Source of the DNA: RGIG1995 sp045587445
GTDB taxonomy: Bacteria > Bacillota > Clostridia > Oscillospirales > CAG-272
Direction: 5' to 3'
Assembly (NCBI GenBank): GCA_045587445.1
Contig: JAZNCH010000002.1
Location: 1-64,000, forward strand
DNA length: 64,000 bases
A program made the position numbers and the translations under genes. This document shows, piece after piece, positions 16,124 through 25,089 of the stretch (position 1 is its first letter; each line of letters begins with the position of its first letter). The notes below the pieces were generated by a model. That model had not been told where the DNA came from, ran no database searches, and saw only the letters and a program-made list of their open reading frames with translations.

Positions 16124-17611
16124 ATGAAAACCATTAACTACATCAGCACAAGAGGCAACACAAAACCCGTATCGTCTGCTCAGGCTATTAAGCAAGGTCT
16201 TGCAGATGACGGCGGTTTGTTTATGCCAGAAGTTATCCCAGCTCTCTCCAAAGAGGATTTTGACTTTTTGAAAAAGGCTTCTTATCCCGAAAGAGCCGCT
16301 TACGTTATGTCAAAATTCCTTACTGACTACACATACGAAGAACTCCTTGCCGACTGCAAGGAAAGCTATTCGGAAGCTCGCTTCCCCGGCGGTGCTGCCC
16401 CCTTAACAAGCATTGGAAACCTTCGCCTTCTTGAGCTTTGGCACGGACCTACCTGTGCATTTAAAGATATGGCACTTCAGGTTATGCCCCGACTTCTTTC
16501 AAGAGCATTGACAAAGACGGGCGAAAAAAGAACTGCTTTCATTCTCGTTGCAACCTCAGGCGACACCGGTAAGGCTGCCCTTGAAGGCTACAAAGACGTT
16601 GACGGAATTAAAATTATGGTATTTTACCCTGTTGACGGTGTAAGCCGTGTACAGAAATTACAGATGGCTACACAAGAGGGTAATAATGTTACGGTTTGCG
16701 CTATTAAGGGTAACTTTGACGATGCACAGAATGGTGTTAAAAAGATATTTGGCAACGAAGAAACCGCAAAGCTTCTCAACGAAAATGCTCATTTCTTCTC
16801 TTCAGCCAACTCTATAAACTGGGGCAGACTCGTTCCTCAGATAGTTTACTATATATCTTCCTACTGCGATATGGTAAATAGCGGTGATATTAAAGAAGGC
16901 GATGAAGTTAACATCTGCGTACCTACAGGAAACTTCGGAAATATTTTTGCCGCATATATCGCAAAGATGATGGGACTCCCCGTTAACCGCTTTATCTGCG
17001 CATCCAACTGCAACAATATTCTTACCGACTTTATTACAACCGGTACTTACGACAGAAACAGAGCTTTCCATACTACAATGTCCCCCTCTATGGATATTCT
17101 TATTTCAAGTAACCTTGAACGTCTTCTCTACGTTATCGCGGGAGACAAAAAGACTGCTGCATATATGAAAGAGCTTAACACAAACGGCGTTTACTCGGTA
17201 GATAACGAAATTAAAGAAAAGATTTCTTCAAGTTTCTCGGGTTACTTCTGCGCAGAAGATGATACTTCTAAAACCATTAAAGAAACGTTTGATAACTATA
17301 AGTATCTTATTGATACACACACCGCCGTTGCGGTAAAATGCGCCAACGAATATATGGCTGAAACGGGTGATACACGAAAGATAATCGTTGCCTCCACCGC
17401 TTCTCCCTACAAATTTGCCTCCAATGTTTACACCTCTCTTACAGGCGAAACAAAGGAAAACGAATTTGACGCATTGAAAGCAACCGAAGAAATTTCCGGC
17501 AGTCCCATTCCTACACCCCTTGCAAGTCTTGAATTAAAACAGGTACGCTTTACAACGGTTATTAACCCCGAAGATATGACTTCAGAGGTTCTTAAAACAA
17601 TAGGTCTTTAA
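16124..17611 (+). CDS. thrC: Threonine synthase
   Basis: PLP enzyme turning O-phosphohomoserine into threonine, 495 residues, of the longer bacterial type. The N-terminal STRGNTKPVSSAQAIKQGLADDGGLF block, the PLP lysine in TCAFKDMALQ, and the TSGDTGKAALEGY phosphate-binding loop are present, as is SINWGRLVPQIVYY. RBS GAGGAA lies upstream. No hom or thrB is nearby, so it is a stand-alone gene. Confidence 0.95.
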   Translation: MKTINYISTRGNTKPVSSAQAIKQGLADDGGLFMPEVIPALSKEDFDFLKKASYPERAAYVMSKFLTDYTYEELLADCKESYSEARFPGGAAPLTSIGNLRLLELWHGPTCAFKDMALQVMPRLLSRALTKTGEKRTAFILVATSGDTGKAALEGYKDVDGIKIMVFYPVDGVSRVQKLQMATQEGNNVTVCAIKGNFDDAQNGVKKIFGNEETAKLLNENAHFFSSANSINWGRLVPQIVYYISSYCDMVNSGDIKEGDEVNICVPTGNFGNIFAAYIAKMMGLPVNRFICASNCNNILTDFITTGTYDRNRAFHTTMSPSMDILISSNLERLLYVIAGDKKTAAYMKELNTNGVYSVDNEIKEKISSSFSGYFCAEDDTSKTIKETFDNYKYLIDTHTAVAVKCANEYMAETGDTRKIIVASTASPYKFASNVYTSLTGETKENEFDALKATEEISGSPIPTPLASLELKQVRFTTVINPEDMTSEVLKTIGL

Positions 17612-17635
17612 TACTTCATTTCAAAGGAGAAAACC

Positions 17636-18346
17636 ATGTCGCTGTTTGCTTTGTCGGACACACATTTATCTTTATATAACGACAAGCCTATGGACGTATT
17701 CGGCAACAGATGGCAAGACTACGCCAATAAGCTTGACAAGGGTTGGCGTTCTGTAATCACCGACAAAGACACGGTAGTTATTGCGGGCGACGTAAGTTGG
17801 GGTATCTCTCTTGAAGAGGCGAAAAAAGACCTCCTCTACATTGACAGTCTTCCAGGTCAAAAAATAATCTCAAAAGGTAATCACGATTATTGGTGGTCTA
17901 CTGCCGCAAAGATTAATACTTTCTTTGAAGAAAACAATATTACTACCATAAAAACTATGCACAACAACGCTTTTGTTGTGGACAACGTAACGATATGCGG
18001 TACACGCGGTTGGTTCAGCGAAGTCAAAAACGCCCCCCGCGAAGCCGATTACAACAAGATAGTCGCAAGAGAGGCAGGCAGACTTGAACTGTCTATCAAG
18101 GAAGGACTGAAACTTTCTCCTTCAAACGAAATAATTGTCTTTCTTCACTTCCCGCCTGTCTACAACGACTACGTCTGCGATGATATAATTGACGTGTTGC
18201 ATAGATATAACGTAAAAAAAGTATGCTATGGGCACATACACGGCGTATATAATCTGCCCTCCGCTTTTAGCTTCGATGGAATAGAATTTACGATTACATC
18301 GTCAGATTACCTGAATTTCGTTCCGACTTTAATAAACCGAAGCTAA
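17636..18346 (+). CDS. Metallophosphoesterase
   Basis: Calcineurin-like phosphoesterase of 236 residues. Metal-site motifs run in order: D8-T-H10 near the N-terminus, GDVSWG, SKGNHDYWW, an LHFPP His, and the GHIHG end motif. The substrate is unknown; relatives are annotated simply as phosphohydrolases. It is 24 bases after thrC with an RBS (AAAGGAG), so the two are probably co-transcribed. The protein has no signal or membrane segment. Confidence 0.88.
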   Translation: MSLFALSDTHLSLYNDKPMDVFGNRWQDYANKLDKGWRSVITDKDTVVIAGDVSWGISLEEAKKDLLYIDSLPGQKIISKGNHDYWWSTAAKINTFFEENNITTIKTMHNNAFVVDNVTICGTRGWFSEVKNAPREADYNKIVAREAGRLELSIKEGLKLSPSNEIIVFLHFPPVYNDYVCDDIIDVLHRYNVKKVCYGHIHGVYNLPSAFSFDGIEFTITSSDYLNFVPTLINRS

Positions 18347-18403
18347 ACGATGCTCTTTTTCGGCATTTTACACACTTTTTCAGGAAAAAATTTGTATATT
18401 CTA

Positions 18404-18432
18404 TTGACATTTAGAGTTTATAGATATAAAAT
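18404..18432 (+). promoter_or_regulatory. Promoter of tig
   Basis: TTGACA (18404-18409), 17 bases and TAAAAT (18427-18432), 40 bases before the tig start. Confidence 0.75.
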
Positions 18433-18471
18433 ATTATGATAGGAAAAATAACAATTCCGGAGGAATTACAA

Positions 18472-19878
18472 ATGAGTTTAAAAAACGTAACAAAAAAAGA
18501 AAAGAATGTTGTGGAAATCGAATTTTCCATCGAAAAGAATGTTTTCGACGAGGAAGTAAGCCGCGTATTCAAAAAAAACGCAGCTAAATTGAACGTTCCC
18601 GGCTTCAGAAAGGGTAAAGCTCCTCGTTCCATCATCGAAAAGATGTACGGCAAAGGCGTATTCTATGATGACGCTATCAACAACCTTCTTCCTGCCGCTT
18701 ATACCGAAGCTGCAAAAGAATCTAAGGAAGAAATCGTAAGCCAGCCCGAATTCGAAATCGTTTCTATCGACGACAATGGCGTTGTTCTTAAGGCAACTGT
18801 TTATGTTAAACCCGAAGTTGAAATAGAAGGCTATAAGGGCATTGAAGTTGAAAAGACTGTTAAGAGAGTAACAGCCGAAGACATTAACCGTGAGCTCGAA
18901 AATGCTCGTCAGCGTAATGCTCGTACACTCGACGTTACAGACAGAGCTGCACAGCTCGGCGACAACGCAATTATTGACTACGAAGGCTTTGCTGACGGCG
19001 TTGCTTTCGAAGGCGGCAAGGGCGAAAACCACGACCTCAAGCTCGGTTCCGGTCAGTTCATTCCCGGATTCGAAGACCAGATCGTTGGTCATAACGTAGG
19101 CGACGAATTTGACGTAAACGTTACATTCCCCGAAGAATATCACGCTGACAACCTTGCAGGTAAGCCCGCTGTATTCAAGGTAGTTCTTCGCGAACTCAAG
19201 ACAACAGAACTTCCCGAGCTTAACGATGATTTTGCAAAAGACGCTTCCGAATTTGACACTCTTGATGAATATAAAGCTGATATAAAGGCAAAACTCCAGG
19301 AGAGAAACAAAAAAGAAGCTGAAAATCACGTTGAAGAACAGCTTATCGATACTCTTATTGAAAAGCTTCAGGCTGACATTCCCGAAGCTATGGTTGAAAC
19401 AGAAGCTGAAAACCTCCTCCGCGACTACGATAACAACCTTCGTATGCAGGGTATGAGCCTCTCCGACTTCGTTAAGTACACAGGTATGTCTCTCGACTCC
19501 ATGCGTGAGCAGTTTAAGCCTCGTGCAGAACGTCAGGTTAAGACAAGACTCGCTCTCGAAAAAATTGCTGAACTTGAAAAGATTGAAGTTTCTGACAAAG
19601 AACTCGAAGACGAATACAACAGAATTGCTACAATGTACAGCATTGACGTTGCAGAAGTTAAAAAGAGCATCGAAGACGAAAACCTCAAGAAAGATATTGC
19701 TGTTCAAAAAGCCGTTGACCTCGTAAAGGCTGAATCAGTTATAGCTAAGGCTAAGTCGAAGAAAGAAGCAAAGGCTGAAGAAGGCGAAGAAAAGCCCGCA
19801 GCTAAAAAAGCTACAGCTAAAAAGACAAATACAACAAAGAAGACTGCTGCTAAGAAAGCAGAAGATAAGGCTGAATAA
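18472..19878 (+). CDS. tig: Trigger factor
   Basis: Ribosome-bound chaperone and prolyl isomerase. The 468 residues show the ribosome-docking GFRKGKAPR loop, the FKBP-type domain (about 150-245; DYEGFADGVAFEGGKG, LGSGQFIPGFEDQIVG) and the helical C-terminal arms. The end is an unusual Lys/Ala/Thr-rich tail of about 35 residues (AAKKATAKKTNTTKK), reminiscent of low-complexity DNA- or RNA-binding tails. A start at 18436 would add 12 residues, but GGAGGAATTACAA fits the ATG at 18472. It heads tig-clpP-clpX, a classic order. Confidence 0.96.
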   Translation: MSLKNVTKKEKNVVEIEFSIEKNVFDEEVSRVFKKNAAKLNVPGFRKGKAPRSIIEKMYGKGVFYDDAINNLLPAAYTEAAKESKEEIVSQPEFEIVSIDDNGVVLKATVYVKPEVEIEGYKGIEVEKTVKRVTAEDINRELENARQRNARTLDVTDRAAQLGDNAIIDYEGFADGVAFEGGKGENHDLKLGSGQFIPGFEDQIVGHNVGDEFDVNVTFPEEYHADNLAGKPAVFKVVLRELKTTELPELNDDFAKDASEFDTLDEYKADIKAKLQERNKKEAENHVEEQLIDTLIEKLQADIPEAMVETEAENLLRDYDNNLRMQGMSLSDFVKYTGMSLDSMREQFKPRAERQVKTRLALEKIAELEKIEVSDKELEDEYNRIATMYSIDVAEVKKSIEDENLKKDIAVQKAVDLVKAESVIAKAKSKKEAKAEEGEEKPAAKKATAKKTNTTKKTAAKKAEDKAE

Positions 19879-19931
19879 TTTATCCATAGCTTTTTGAAAA
19901 GGCAGCAGACTACAGAAAAGGAGATACGATT

Positions 19932-20516
19932 ATGGCATTGGTACCAACCGTTATAGAACAAACAAATCGAGGTGAAAGAGCGTATGATATTTACTCGCGT
20001 TTGCTCAACGACAGAATTATTTTTCTCAGCGACGAAGTAAACGATACGACAGCCTCCCTTGTAGTAGCTCAGTTGCTTTTTCTTGAAGCGCAAGATCCCG
20101 ATAAGGATATTTCTTTATACATTAATAGCCCCGGCGGTTCAATAACCGCCGGAATGGCTATCTATGATACGATGAATTATATTAAGTGCGACGTATCCAC
20201 TATTTGCGTCGGTATGGCTGCAAGTATGGGCGCATTCTTACTTTCTGCAGGTGCTAAAGGCAAAAGATACGCTCTTCCCAACAGCGAAATTATGATTCAT
20301 CAGCCACTCGGCGGTATGCAGGGTCAAGCTACCGACATCAAGATTCACGCTGACCGTATTATCAAGATTCGTGAAAAGCTTAACTCTATACTTTCCAACG
20401 TTACCGGTCAGCCTATTGAAAAAATAGAGCACGATACCGAAAGGGATAACTTTATGTCCGCAGACGAAGCTAAGGCTTACGGACTTATCGATAAGGTTAT
20501 TACTAACAAAAACTAA
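19932..20516 (+). CDS. clpP: ATP-dependent Clp protease proteolytic subunit
   Basis: Serine peptidase that forms the 14-mer degradation chamber. At 194 residues it has standard length, with the catalytic Ser in GMAASMGAFLLSAG, His in MIHQPLGG, and Asp near the end of the core. The N-terminal MALVPTVIEQTNRGERAYDIYSRLL processing region is standard. It pairs with ClpX encoded 26 bases downstream. Confidence 0.97.
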   Translation: MALVPTVIEQTNRGERAYDIYSRLLNDRIIFLSDEVNDTTASLVVAQLLFLEAQDPDKDISLYINSPGGSITAGMAIYDTMNYIKCDVSTICVGMAASMGAFLLSAGAKGKRYALPNSEIMIHQPLGGMQGQATDIKIHADRIIKIREKLNSILSNVTGQPIEKIEHDTERDNFMSADEAKAYGLIDKVITNKN

Positions 20517-20542
20517 TTCTTCCCCGAAAGAGGACATTTTAA

Positions 20543-21832
20543 ATGGCAAAAATTGACGGAGAATCTCCAAAGCTTATACGTTGTTCTTTCTGCGGAAGAG
20601 ACGAGAACTCTGTTGAGTTTCTTATTCCTTCTCCTATTGCGGATGGTGCGTATATCTGCAACGACTGCATAGATGCTTGCGAAAGAATAATAGAAGACCA
20701 CAGAAATTATACCGAAAAAAGCGAAAAACTTACTATTAAAAACCTTCCCAAGCCACAACAGATAAAAGATACTCTCGACGAATACGTTATCGGTCAGGAC
20801 GAGGCAAAAAAAGTTCTTTCCGTTTCGGTTTATAACCACTACAAAAGAATACTCAGCAAGGAAAAGAAAAATAAAGATTCAGTAGAAATCCAAAAAAGCA
20901 ACGTTTTGCTTCTCGGACCTACCGGTGTCGGAAAAACCTTTCTTGCTCAAACACTTGCAAAAACGTTAAAAGTCCCCTTTGCTATTGCCGATGCTACCAC
21001 GCTTACCGAAGCAGGTTACGTTGGTGAAGACGTTGAGAATATTCTCCTCAGACTTATTCAGGCGGCGGATTACGATATTGAACTCGCCGAAAGGGGTATC
21101 ATTTATATTGATGAAATCGATAAGATTTCAAGAAGAAGCGAAAACCGTTCCATTACACGAGACGTATCCGGCGAAGGCGTACAGCAAGCACTTTAGAAGA
21201 TTCTTGAAGGTACAGTCTCCAACGTTCCTCCTCAGGGCGGCAGAAAGCATCCCAATCAGGAATTTATTCAGATAAACACTGAAAATATCTTGTTTATCTG
21301 CGGCGGCGCTTTTGACGGTCTTACCGATATAATCGAAAAACGTTCCGGCAGTCAGCTTATTGGCTTCGGAAGTAATATTCAAACTAAAGCGGAAAAGAAA
21401 AAGCATAATATTTACAAAGAAGTTGTTTCCCACGATATAGTAAAGTACGGACTAATCCCCGAGCTTGTTGGTCGTCTTCCCGTCATTGTCGGACTTGAAG
21501 AATTGGACAGCGAAGCCTTAATAAGAATTTTGAAAGAACCCAAGAACTCCCTTATAAAACAGTATGAAAAACTGTTTTATATGGACGGTGTAGAATTAAA
21601 ATTCAGCAGGGGCGCACTTGAGGAAATAGCTAAATTAGCTATAGACAGAAATATTGGTGCTCGAGGTCTCCGTTCTATTATCGAAAGCTTTATGACCGAT
21701 ATAATGTTTGACGTTCCTTCAAGAAAAGATATTGAATCTGTTACGATTACACAAAAGACAGTACAAAAGCTTGAAGGTCCCAAATTCACCTTGAAAGAAA
21801 AAGAAGGCAAACAACTGAAATTTGCAGAATAA
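20543..21832 (+). pseudogene. clpX: ATP-dependent Clp protease ATPase subunit, interrupted by an in-frame TAG
   Basis: Unfoldase that feeds ClpP. The full frame is 429 codons. N-terminal zinc cysteines C14, C17, C39, C42; Walker A GPTGVGKT (125-132); pore loop GYVG (158-161); Walker B IIYIDEID (186-193). Then codon 218 (21194-21196) is TAG, in GEGVQQAL-stop-KILEGT, where ClpX proteins have a second leucine (ALLK). Behind it the frame goes on without any shift through GGRKHPNQEF, the sensor 2 region and the normal C-terminus, ending in TAA. One T-to-A change from TTG would explain it. Downstream there is no good restart codon, and the second half lacks Walker A. It is either a recent nonsense mutation, an assembly error, or a suppressed amber codon; I call it a pseudogene only provisionally. 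Confidence 0.85.
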
Positions 21833-21840
21833 TTTTTCTC

Positions 21841-21875
21841 AAAAAATCCCCCGCTTTATCTGCGGGGATTTTTTT
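21841..21875 (+). terminator. Terminator of tig-clpP-clpX
   Basis: AATCCCCCGC / GCGGGGATT with a TTTTTTT tail, 9 bases after the clpX stop. Confidence 0.93.
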
Positions 21876-21912
21876 GAATTATCCACATATTTTTTATAAA
21901 AAGGATAGTATT

Positions 21913-22860
21913 ATGAGCCTACCTATCAGAGAAAAAGTATTATTTATCGTTAACCCCACGTCAGGAAAAATGACAATAAAAAACAAGCTTTTCGATGTAA
22001 TAAAGCTGTTTTCCGATTCAGACCTTGAGCCTACCGTTTTAATGACGTGCAAATCGGGTGACGCTACCGCATACGCCAGTGAATACGGCCCTTCCTTTGA
22101 CCGTATTGTTTCTTGTGGCGGTGACGGTACACTGAATGAGATAGTTACGGGAATTATGTCTCTCCCTGCGGAAAAACGTCCTCCATTGGGGTTTATTCCC
22201 GCAGGAACGACCAATGACCTTGCAGATACTTTGAGAATACCCAAAACCCCTCTCGCAGCGGCAGAGGTAATTATAAAAAACACTGCGCACCCCAATGACG
22301 TCGGTTGCTTTAACGGTGTCAAATATTTCAATTACGTTGCTTCGTGCGGCGCTTTCACAAGTACGTCATATTCAACTCCTCAAAACTTGAAAAATTCATT
22401 GGGACATATGGCATACGTGCTCGAAGGAATCAAATCCTTAAACGAAATAAAGCCCATATATATGAAAATAGATTGCCCTGAGTTAAAAACGGAGGGGGAT
22501 TTCGTTTTTGCGGCTATTACAAATTCACTTTCGGTTGGCGGTATATACAAATTTGACCCCAAACACGTTGACCTGAACGACGGTACTTTTGAAGTATTGC
22601 TTGTTCGTATGCCAAAAAATACAACGGATATAGTTGATATTTTTTATAATCTTGCAAACCTCAACTACGACGAAAACCAAGTCCTTTTCTTCCACTCATC
22701 AAACATTACCATAACTACGGAAGAGCCTGTAAAATGGACTGTTGACGGCGAATTTGGCGGAAAACTTGAAAAGGTTACAGTAAAAAATTTGCCCGGAGCT
22801 GTAAAAATATTTAAACCGGAGTCAACACATATTTCTGAAATAACAACTCCAACATTATAA
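21913..22860 (+). CDS. Diacylglycerol/lipid kinase of the YegS-BmrU family
   Basis: Lipid kinase of 315 residues, in Firmicutes typically DgkB-like, recycling diacylglycerol to phosphatidate. Motifs: FIVNPTSGK at the N-terminus, the catalytic CGGDGTLNEIVTG, and GTTNDLADTLRIP; the C-terminal beta-sandwich has DGTFEV and the VDGEFG box. An in-frame codon at 21874 would begin inside the clpX terminator; the ATG at 21913, with AAGGAT ahead, is preferred. A perfect single DnaA box (TTATCCACA, 21879-21887) lies in its leader. Confidence 0.9.
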   Translation: MSLPIREKVLFIVNPTSGKMTIKNKLFDVIKLFSDSDLEPTVLMTCKSGDATAYASEYGPSFDRIVSCGGDGTLNEIVTGIMSLPAEKRPPLGFIPAGTTNDLADTLRIPKTPLAAAEVIIKNTAHPNDVGCFNGVKYFNYVASCGAFTSTSYSTPQNLKNSLGHMAYVLEGIKSLNEIKPIYMKIDCPELKTEGDFVFAAITNSLSVGGIYKFDPKHVDLNDGTFEVLLVRMPKNTTDIVDIFYNLANLNYDENQVLFFHSSNITITTEEPVKWTVDGEFGGKLEKVTVKNLPGAVKIFKPESTHISEITTPTL

Positions 22861-22893
22861 CATAATAAGCCATTTTTATATTAATCACAAAAT

Positions 22894-22923
22894 AAAATCC
22901 CACTTGTTTTTAAGTGGGATTTT
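22894..22923. terminator. Bidirectional terminator between the lipid kinase and AraC genes
   Basis: AAAATCCCACTT / AAGTGGGATTTT with T-runs on both strands. The two genes converge here. Confidence 0.9.
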
Positions 22924-22933
22924 AATATAAATA

Positions 22934-23758
22934 TTAAAACATGTTACATTTTGATGGCGGTACTCCGTATTTTTTCTTGAAAATCTTCGAAAATGCAAAA
23001 ATATCGTCATATCCTACGCTTGATGCTACCTCTGACACCGAATATTCGCCCGAGGTCAACAAATATTTCGCTTTTTCAAGCCTGTAATCCACCAGATATT
23101 TTTGAGGACTCACACCAATATATTTTGTAAATATACGCGAAAAATACCTTCGGTCTATTCCAAGATTTTTCGCTATCCCATCAATAGTTATATGCGTCTG
23201 ATAGTTCGCCTGTATGTAATCTGCAGCTTTTATACAATATTGAGACACGGAATTATCATACTTTTGCGGCTTGTTTTGATTGAGGAGTCTTTCAAAAACA
23301 GAATAAAGCTTAGCATTCAAAGAAATTGCTGATACCTCTTTCCCCGCCGGAATGTGCCTAAATTCATCAAAGTATCCGTACAACTCAGGACAGTACATAA
23401 CATATACGTCATCTGTGAAACCGCACCTCGAAAACAAAGACTCCACTTCACTGCCCTCAAATGATATCCACGAATATACCCAAGGCTCTTCTTGATCTGC
23501 CTGATGTTTTATTATCATATCGGGCTTTATTAGAAATAAGTAATTTTTTTCGAGCTTGTACGTTTTGCCCTTTACCGTATATTCTCCCTTTCCCGACAAA
23601 ACAAAATGAAGATTGTAATACGTATGAACGGAAGGTCCCCAAAATCCCCCGGGTTTGCGTTGATGCCAACCACATTTTATCGGGTTCAAATCATTAAAAT
23701 GCATATTCTTTACGAGAAAAGAACACATATTCTGTATATCGTTGAAACACACTGGCAT
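22934..23758 (-). CDS. AraC family transcriptional regulator
   Basis: A 274-residue regulator with an N-terminal cupin-like sugar-sensing half (HFVLSGKGEYTVKGKTY) and a C-terminal double helix-turn-helix (about 170-270): IDGIAKNLGIDRRYFSRIFTK and SVSEVASSVGYDDIFAFSKIFKK. RBS AGAGGTGA precedes the ATG. It is divergent from the kinase/nucleotidyltransferase pair at 23967-26025, so those are the natural targets, with the inducer a related sugar. That link is inferred from position only. Confidence 0.9.
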   Translation of the reverse strand: MPVCFNDIQNMCSFLVKNMHFNDLNPIKCGWHQRKPGGFWGPSVHTYYNLHFVLSGKGEYTVKGKTYKLEKNYLFLIKPDMIIKHQADQEEPWVYSWISFEGSEVESLFSRCGFTDDVYVMYCPELYGYFDEFRHIPAGKEVSAISLNAKLYSVFERLLNQNKPQKYDNSVSQYCIKAADYIQANYQTHITIDGIAKNLGIDRRYFSRIFTKYIGVSPQKYLVDYRLEKAKYLLTSGEYSVSEVASSVGYDDIFAFSKIFKKKYGVPPSKCNMF

Positions 23759-23781
23759 TTATTTATCACCTCTTTGGCGAC

Positions 23782-23811
23782 ATTATAACATAATTCGATC
23801 CTTAAAGTCAA
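23782..23811 (-). promoter_or_regulatory. Promoter of the AraC gene
   Basis: Minus-strand TTGACT (23806-23811), 18 bases and TATAAT (23782-23787). Confidence 0.7.
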
Positions 23812-23885
23812 TGTTTTTTCTATAAAGATGTGTTATAATAACATTTTAATAGCTTTGTTATTGTTTCTTAAACAAATTTATTTTA

Positions 23886-23914
23886 TTGACAAATTGATTT
23901 TTATATTATATAAT
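23886..23914 (+). promoter_or_regulatory. Promoter of the kinase-nucleotidyltransferase pair
   Basis: TTGACA (23886-23891), 17 bases and TATAAT (23909-23914). The 75 bases between this and the AraC promoter are where an AraC-type dimer would be expected; I see no convincing repeat. Confidence 0.75.
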
Positions 23915-23966
23915 AACTTTATATGATGATATATACTTTCAATTATTCAGGAGATTGTATATTATT

Positions 23967-25052
23967 ATGCAAAAAGAATTTGAAATTTTGAGCAATTTTG
24001 CTTTAGACGGAAACCCCGTTTCTATTAATTCTTTGGGTTGCGGTCATATTAACTTAACTTTTCTTGTTGAGTGCGACAACGGAAAGAAGTATAATTTACA
24101 GAGAATTAACAACCACGTTTTTAAAAACGTTGACGCTTTGATGAACAATATTGACTTAGTTACTTCTTTTCTTAAAGAAAAGATTGTCGCAAACGGCGGC
24201 GACCCCGCTAGAGAAACACTTACTGTTGTAAAAACTAAAGACGGTAAAAATTACTATAAAGAAAACGACGATGCATACTGGAGAGTATATTTTTTCGTAG
24301 ACGATGTTATTACACTTCAGATTATCGAAAACCCCAAACAATTTTATTACGCAGGTAAAGCTTTCGGGAACTTCCAAAAACTTCTCGCTGACTTCCCCAC
24401 AGAAAAGCTTGCTGAAACTATTCCAAATTTTCATAATACCGTTTCGCGATACGCTGAATTTGAGGCAAAAATAGACGCAAACAGAAGCGGAAGAGCCAAT
24501 AAAGCCGAAGCAGAAATCGCTTTTGCAAGAAAGTATAAATGGCTTGCCCAAGAGCTTTATCCACTTATCTCAAAGGGTGAGCTTCCTTTGCGCGTTACTC
24601 ACAACGATACAAAATTGAATAATGTTCTTCTTGATAAAAAAACAAATAAACCCGTTTGCGTTATCGACCTCGATACAGTTATGCCCGGTCTTTCACTTTA
24701 CGACTACGGTGACAGTATGAGATTTGGTACAAACCCCGCTGCAGAAGACGAAAAAGACCTTTCCAAAGTCTACAGCGACCTTGTTCTCTTTGAAGAATAT
24801 ACAAAGGGCTTCCTTGAAGAGTGCGGTTCTGCTTTGTCCAAGAAAGAAATTGAGCTTTTGCCTATTTCTGTTCTTGTTTTGACATACGAATGCGGTATAC
24901 GTTTCTTGGCTGACTTCGTTGACGGAGACCGCTATTTCCACACAGATCGCCCCGAACACAACCTTGACAGAGCGCGTACTCAATTTAAACTCGTAGCAGA
25001 TATGGAATCTAAATTGCCTGAAATGAAGGCTATTGTTGCTAAATATATCTGA
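23967..25052 (+). CDS. Sugar kinase of the aminoglycoside phosphotransferase fold, N-acetylhexosamine 1-kinase-like
   Basis: A 361-residue kinase of the APH/choline kinase fold. Catalytic HNDTKLNNVLLD and the metal-binding VIDLDTVMPG loop are clear. The overall layout, the early GHINLTF segment and the phenylalanine/tyrosine-rich WRVYFFVDDV stretch resemble NahK of bifidobacteria, which phosphorylates GlcNAc/GalNAc at C1. With the nucleotidyltransferase next door the pair could turn a free hexosamine into a nucleotide sugar. Start moved from a TTG at 23955 to the ATG at 23967, with AGGAGA upstream. Substrate is inferred. Confidence 0.78.
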   Translation: MQKEFEILSNFALDGNPVSINSLGCGHINLTFLVECDNGKKYNLQRINNHVFKNVDALMNNIDLVTSFLKEKIVANGGDPARETLTVVKTKDGKNYYKENDDAYWRVYFFVDDVITLQIIENPKQFYYAGKAFGNFQKLLADFPTEKLAETIPNFHNTVSRYAEFEAKIDANRSGRANKAEAEIAFARKYKWLAQELYPLISKGELPLRVTHNDTKLNNVLLDKKTNKPVCVIDLDTVMPGLSLYDYGDSMRFGTNPAAEDEKDLSKVYSDLVLFEEYTKGFLEECGSALSKKEIELLPISVLVLTYECGIRFLADFVDGDRYFHTDRPEHNLDRARTQFKLVADMESKLPEMKAIVAKYI

Positions 25053-25089
25053 CCCTAATTACTTATCACATAAAGAAAGAGGTAATATT

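Noticed and set aside
18478..19707. Long minus-strand open frame opposite tig (409 codons)
   Set aside because: It is the shadow of a real gene with biased codon use: no RBS, no recognisable protein, and tig is certain on the plus strand. The same holds for the long frames opposite lepB and ftsH.
21879..21887. Perfect DnaA box TTATCCACA before the lipid kinase gene, considered as oriC
   Set aside because: It is single. An origin needs a cluster of boxes and an A-T-rich unwinding element beside dnaA; none is seen, although the parS/noc/mnmG block shows the origin is probably close.
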